The notes beneath the pieces are model-generated. The model did no database searches and was not told the origin of the DNA. It was given only the letters and a program-made list of their open reading frames with translations. Shown in pieces: positions 63,091 to 64,000 of a stretch of DNA of 64,000 bases. The DNA comes from Oscheius sp. JU75 (Eukaryota; Nematoda; Chromadorea; Rhabditida; Rhabditidae): contig JASJZC010000001.1 in NCBI GenBank assembly GCA_037178855.1, positions 2,914,001 through 2,978,000 on the forward strand. Direction: 5' to 3'. Numbering within the stretch: the stretch's first letter is position 1; each line of letters begins with the position of its first letter. The position numbers and the translations under genes are program-made.

Positions 63091-64000
63091 TTTGGAATGT
63101 GTGTGGGACTGAAGGGGAATCAAAAGGCGGGGCGTGGCGCCGGGGTCAGGTAAAAGTGATACGACTGTTATGATTTCATCGATCTTTCCCCCTCCTTTCC
63201 CATTTTCCTTGTCAGCCTTCTGCTTTCAGATAACCAGCCGCTACTGTTTTCCCCTTGTACCTTATCAGCAACCCGTCTGCTCTAATTGAATTAGTACAAC
63301 ATCATCTGTTCTTATGGCCATTGCATACCTAGTCCAAAAAAGCTTTTGATGGATGGAACAGGTACAAAAGTAAAAGAACTTGTTTAGTTTCCGACTATCT
63401 TTTTCTGGTCTGTCCGGCTTTTTTTGGCACATCTGTTTCTTCACCTGGCTTTCTTGACTGCTACTTTATTCCGATTCGTAACTAGTCAGGAATCACCAGC
63501 TCGATTAAAGGCGATAATAGAACTGTTGTTGAAACTTTTTGCAATTGACTAAGTTATTCAAAGTCTGGCTTTTTCCATGTTTTTCTAGAGAGAGAGAGAG
63601 AGAGAGAGTCTTTTGGGCATTTACAAAAAGATCAATGTTCGCTGACGATGCTAGGGTACAGGATAGCCTGTGAGTCATGCGGGTCTTTTGAAGTCAACAA
63701 GCAACCCCGACTCCCATATAATAGCATTTTTCAGGAGGGAATTGATACTTTACGGTTTGACTATGCTCTAGAAACTTGTAGATTTTTGTATTCTAACGTT
63801 ACAATTTGCAAGAGGCGTCTGCGAGTCAGCTAACATCTGAGATAACACTTGGCAATGTTTGTAGCCTTTTCTGTCAATTATTTTCCTAGATTAGATTTTA
63901 CAAAACAAGTCAGGACAGTTCAAGTTACAAAATTAGCAGTGTTTTGAGCTGGCAAGTTACTGTTTTGATTGCTTTAACTGTAAAAAGAAAGTTATTGTTT
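63091..64000. other. Right flank without recognised gene
   Basis: Contains the 5' side of the Cas-like gene. Apart from an (AG)n run I see no exon, including no SH3-coding segment on the minus strand, and no RNA gene. Confidence 0.4.
63587..63609. repeat. (AG)n microsatellite
   Basis: About eleven uninterrupted AG dinucleotides in the flank of the Cas-like gene. Confidence 0.9.

Overview
The window reads as nuclear DNA of a nematode, most likely a free-living rhabditid. Genes are split by very short introns (mostly about 38-50 nt) with GT...TTTCAG borders. Pyrimidine-AG acceptors sit just before several start codons, as expected for spliced-leader trans-splicing. The gene content fits too: a multi-domain chitin-binding eggshell-type protein, Srh/Str-like chemoreceptors, a nuclear hormone receptor, and recognisable counterparts of sacy-1, cdk-9, mog-5, fntb-1 and sptf-2. 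The species cannot be named from the sequence. All gene models were assembled by eye from reading frames, splice signals and phase, so small exon errors are likely.

Layout. 1-1190: repeats. 1192-6940: a nuclear receptor and a cbd-1-like chitin-binding protein, both on the minus strand. 6941-15390: a repeat-rich, gene-poor block holding one chemoreceptor gene of doubtful integrity, two chemoreceptor remnants, a LINE reverse-transcriptase relic, inverted-repeat pairs and structured hairpin repeats. 15391-18540: two closely spaced minus-strand genes (operon-like): a coiled-coil protein, then a small protein with three CCHC knuckles arranged like BEL/Pao Gag. 19002-34258: an uncharacterised basic/acidic nuclear-type protein, an Sp-family zinc-finger factor, DDX41 helicase, CDK9, a tubulin cofactor A pair, ribosomal protein eL43, a tandem CCCH protein and the farnesyltransferase beta subunit. 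34689-39371: the DHX8/Prp22 spliceosomal helicase. 39714-51637: a 12-kb CSPG4/NG2-like transmembrane proteoglycan gene whose introns carry an antisense EF-1alpha fragment and small antisense ORFs. 52572-58406: rps-17, an unrecognised conserved-looking gene, an 81-residue protein gene and eif-1. An intronless GPI mannosyltransferase (PIG-B) gene lies inside an intron of eif-1. 59318-63090: a Cas-family (p130Cas/BCAR1-like) scaffold gene without an SH3 domain in the window.

Themes. Housekeeping genes for RNA processing (DDX41, DHX8, CDK9) and translation (eS17, eL43, eIF1) are compact and well conserved. Several closely spaced same-strand pairs or trios suggest operons: 18540-15391, TBCA-like to fntb-1, and eif-1 to the 81-residue gene to the unknown gene. 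Introns and intergenic DNA carry several short-repeat families that I do not recognise. The most striking is a palindrome built on a CAAAGTTGTAG core, found in at least four intact hairpin copies. The best candidates for something new are the Gag-knuckle gene, the eif-1/PIG-B nesting, the EF-1alpha fragment inside the CSPG gene, and the hairpin repeat families.
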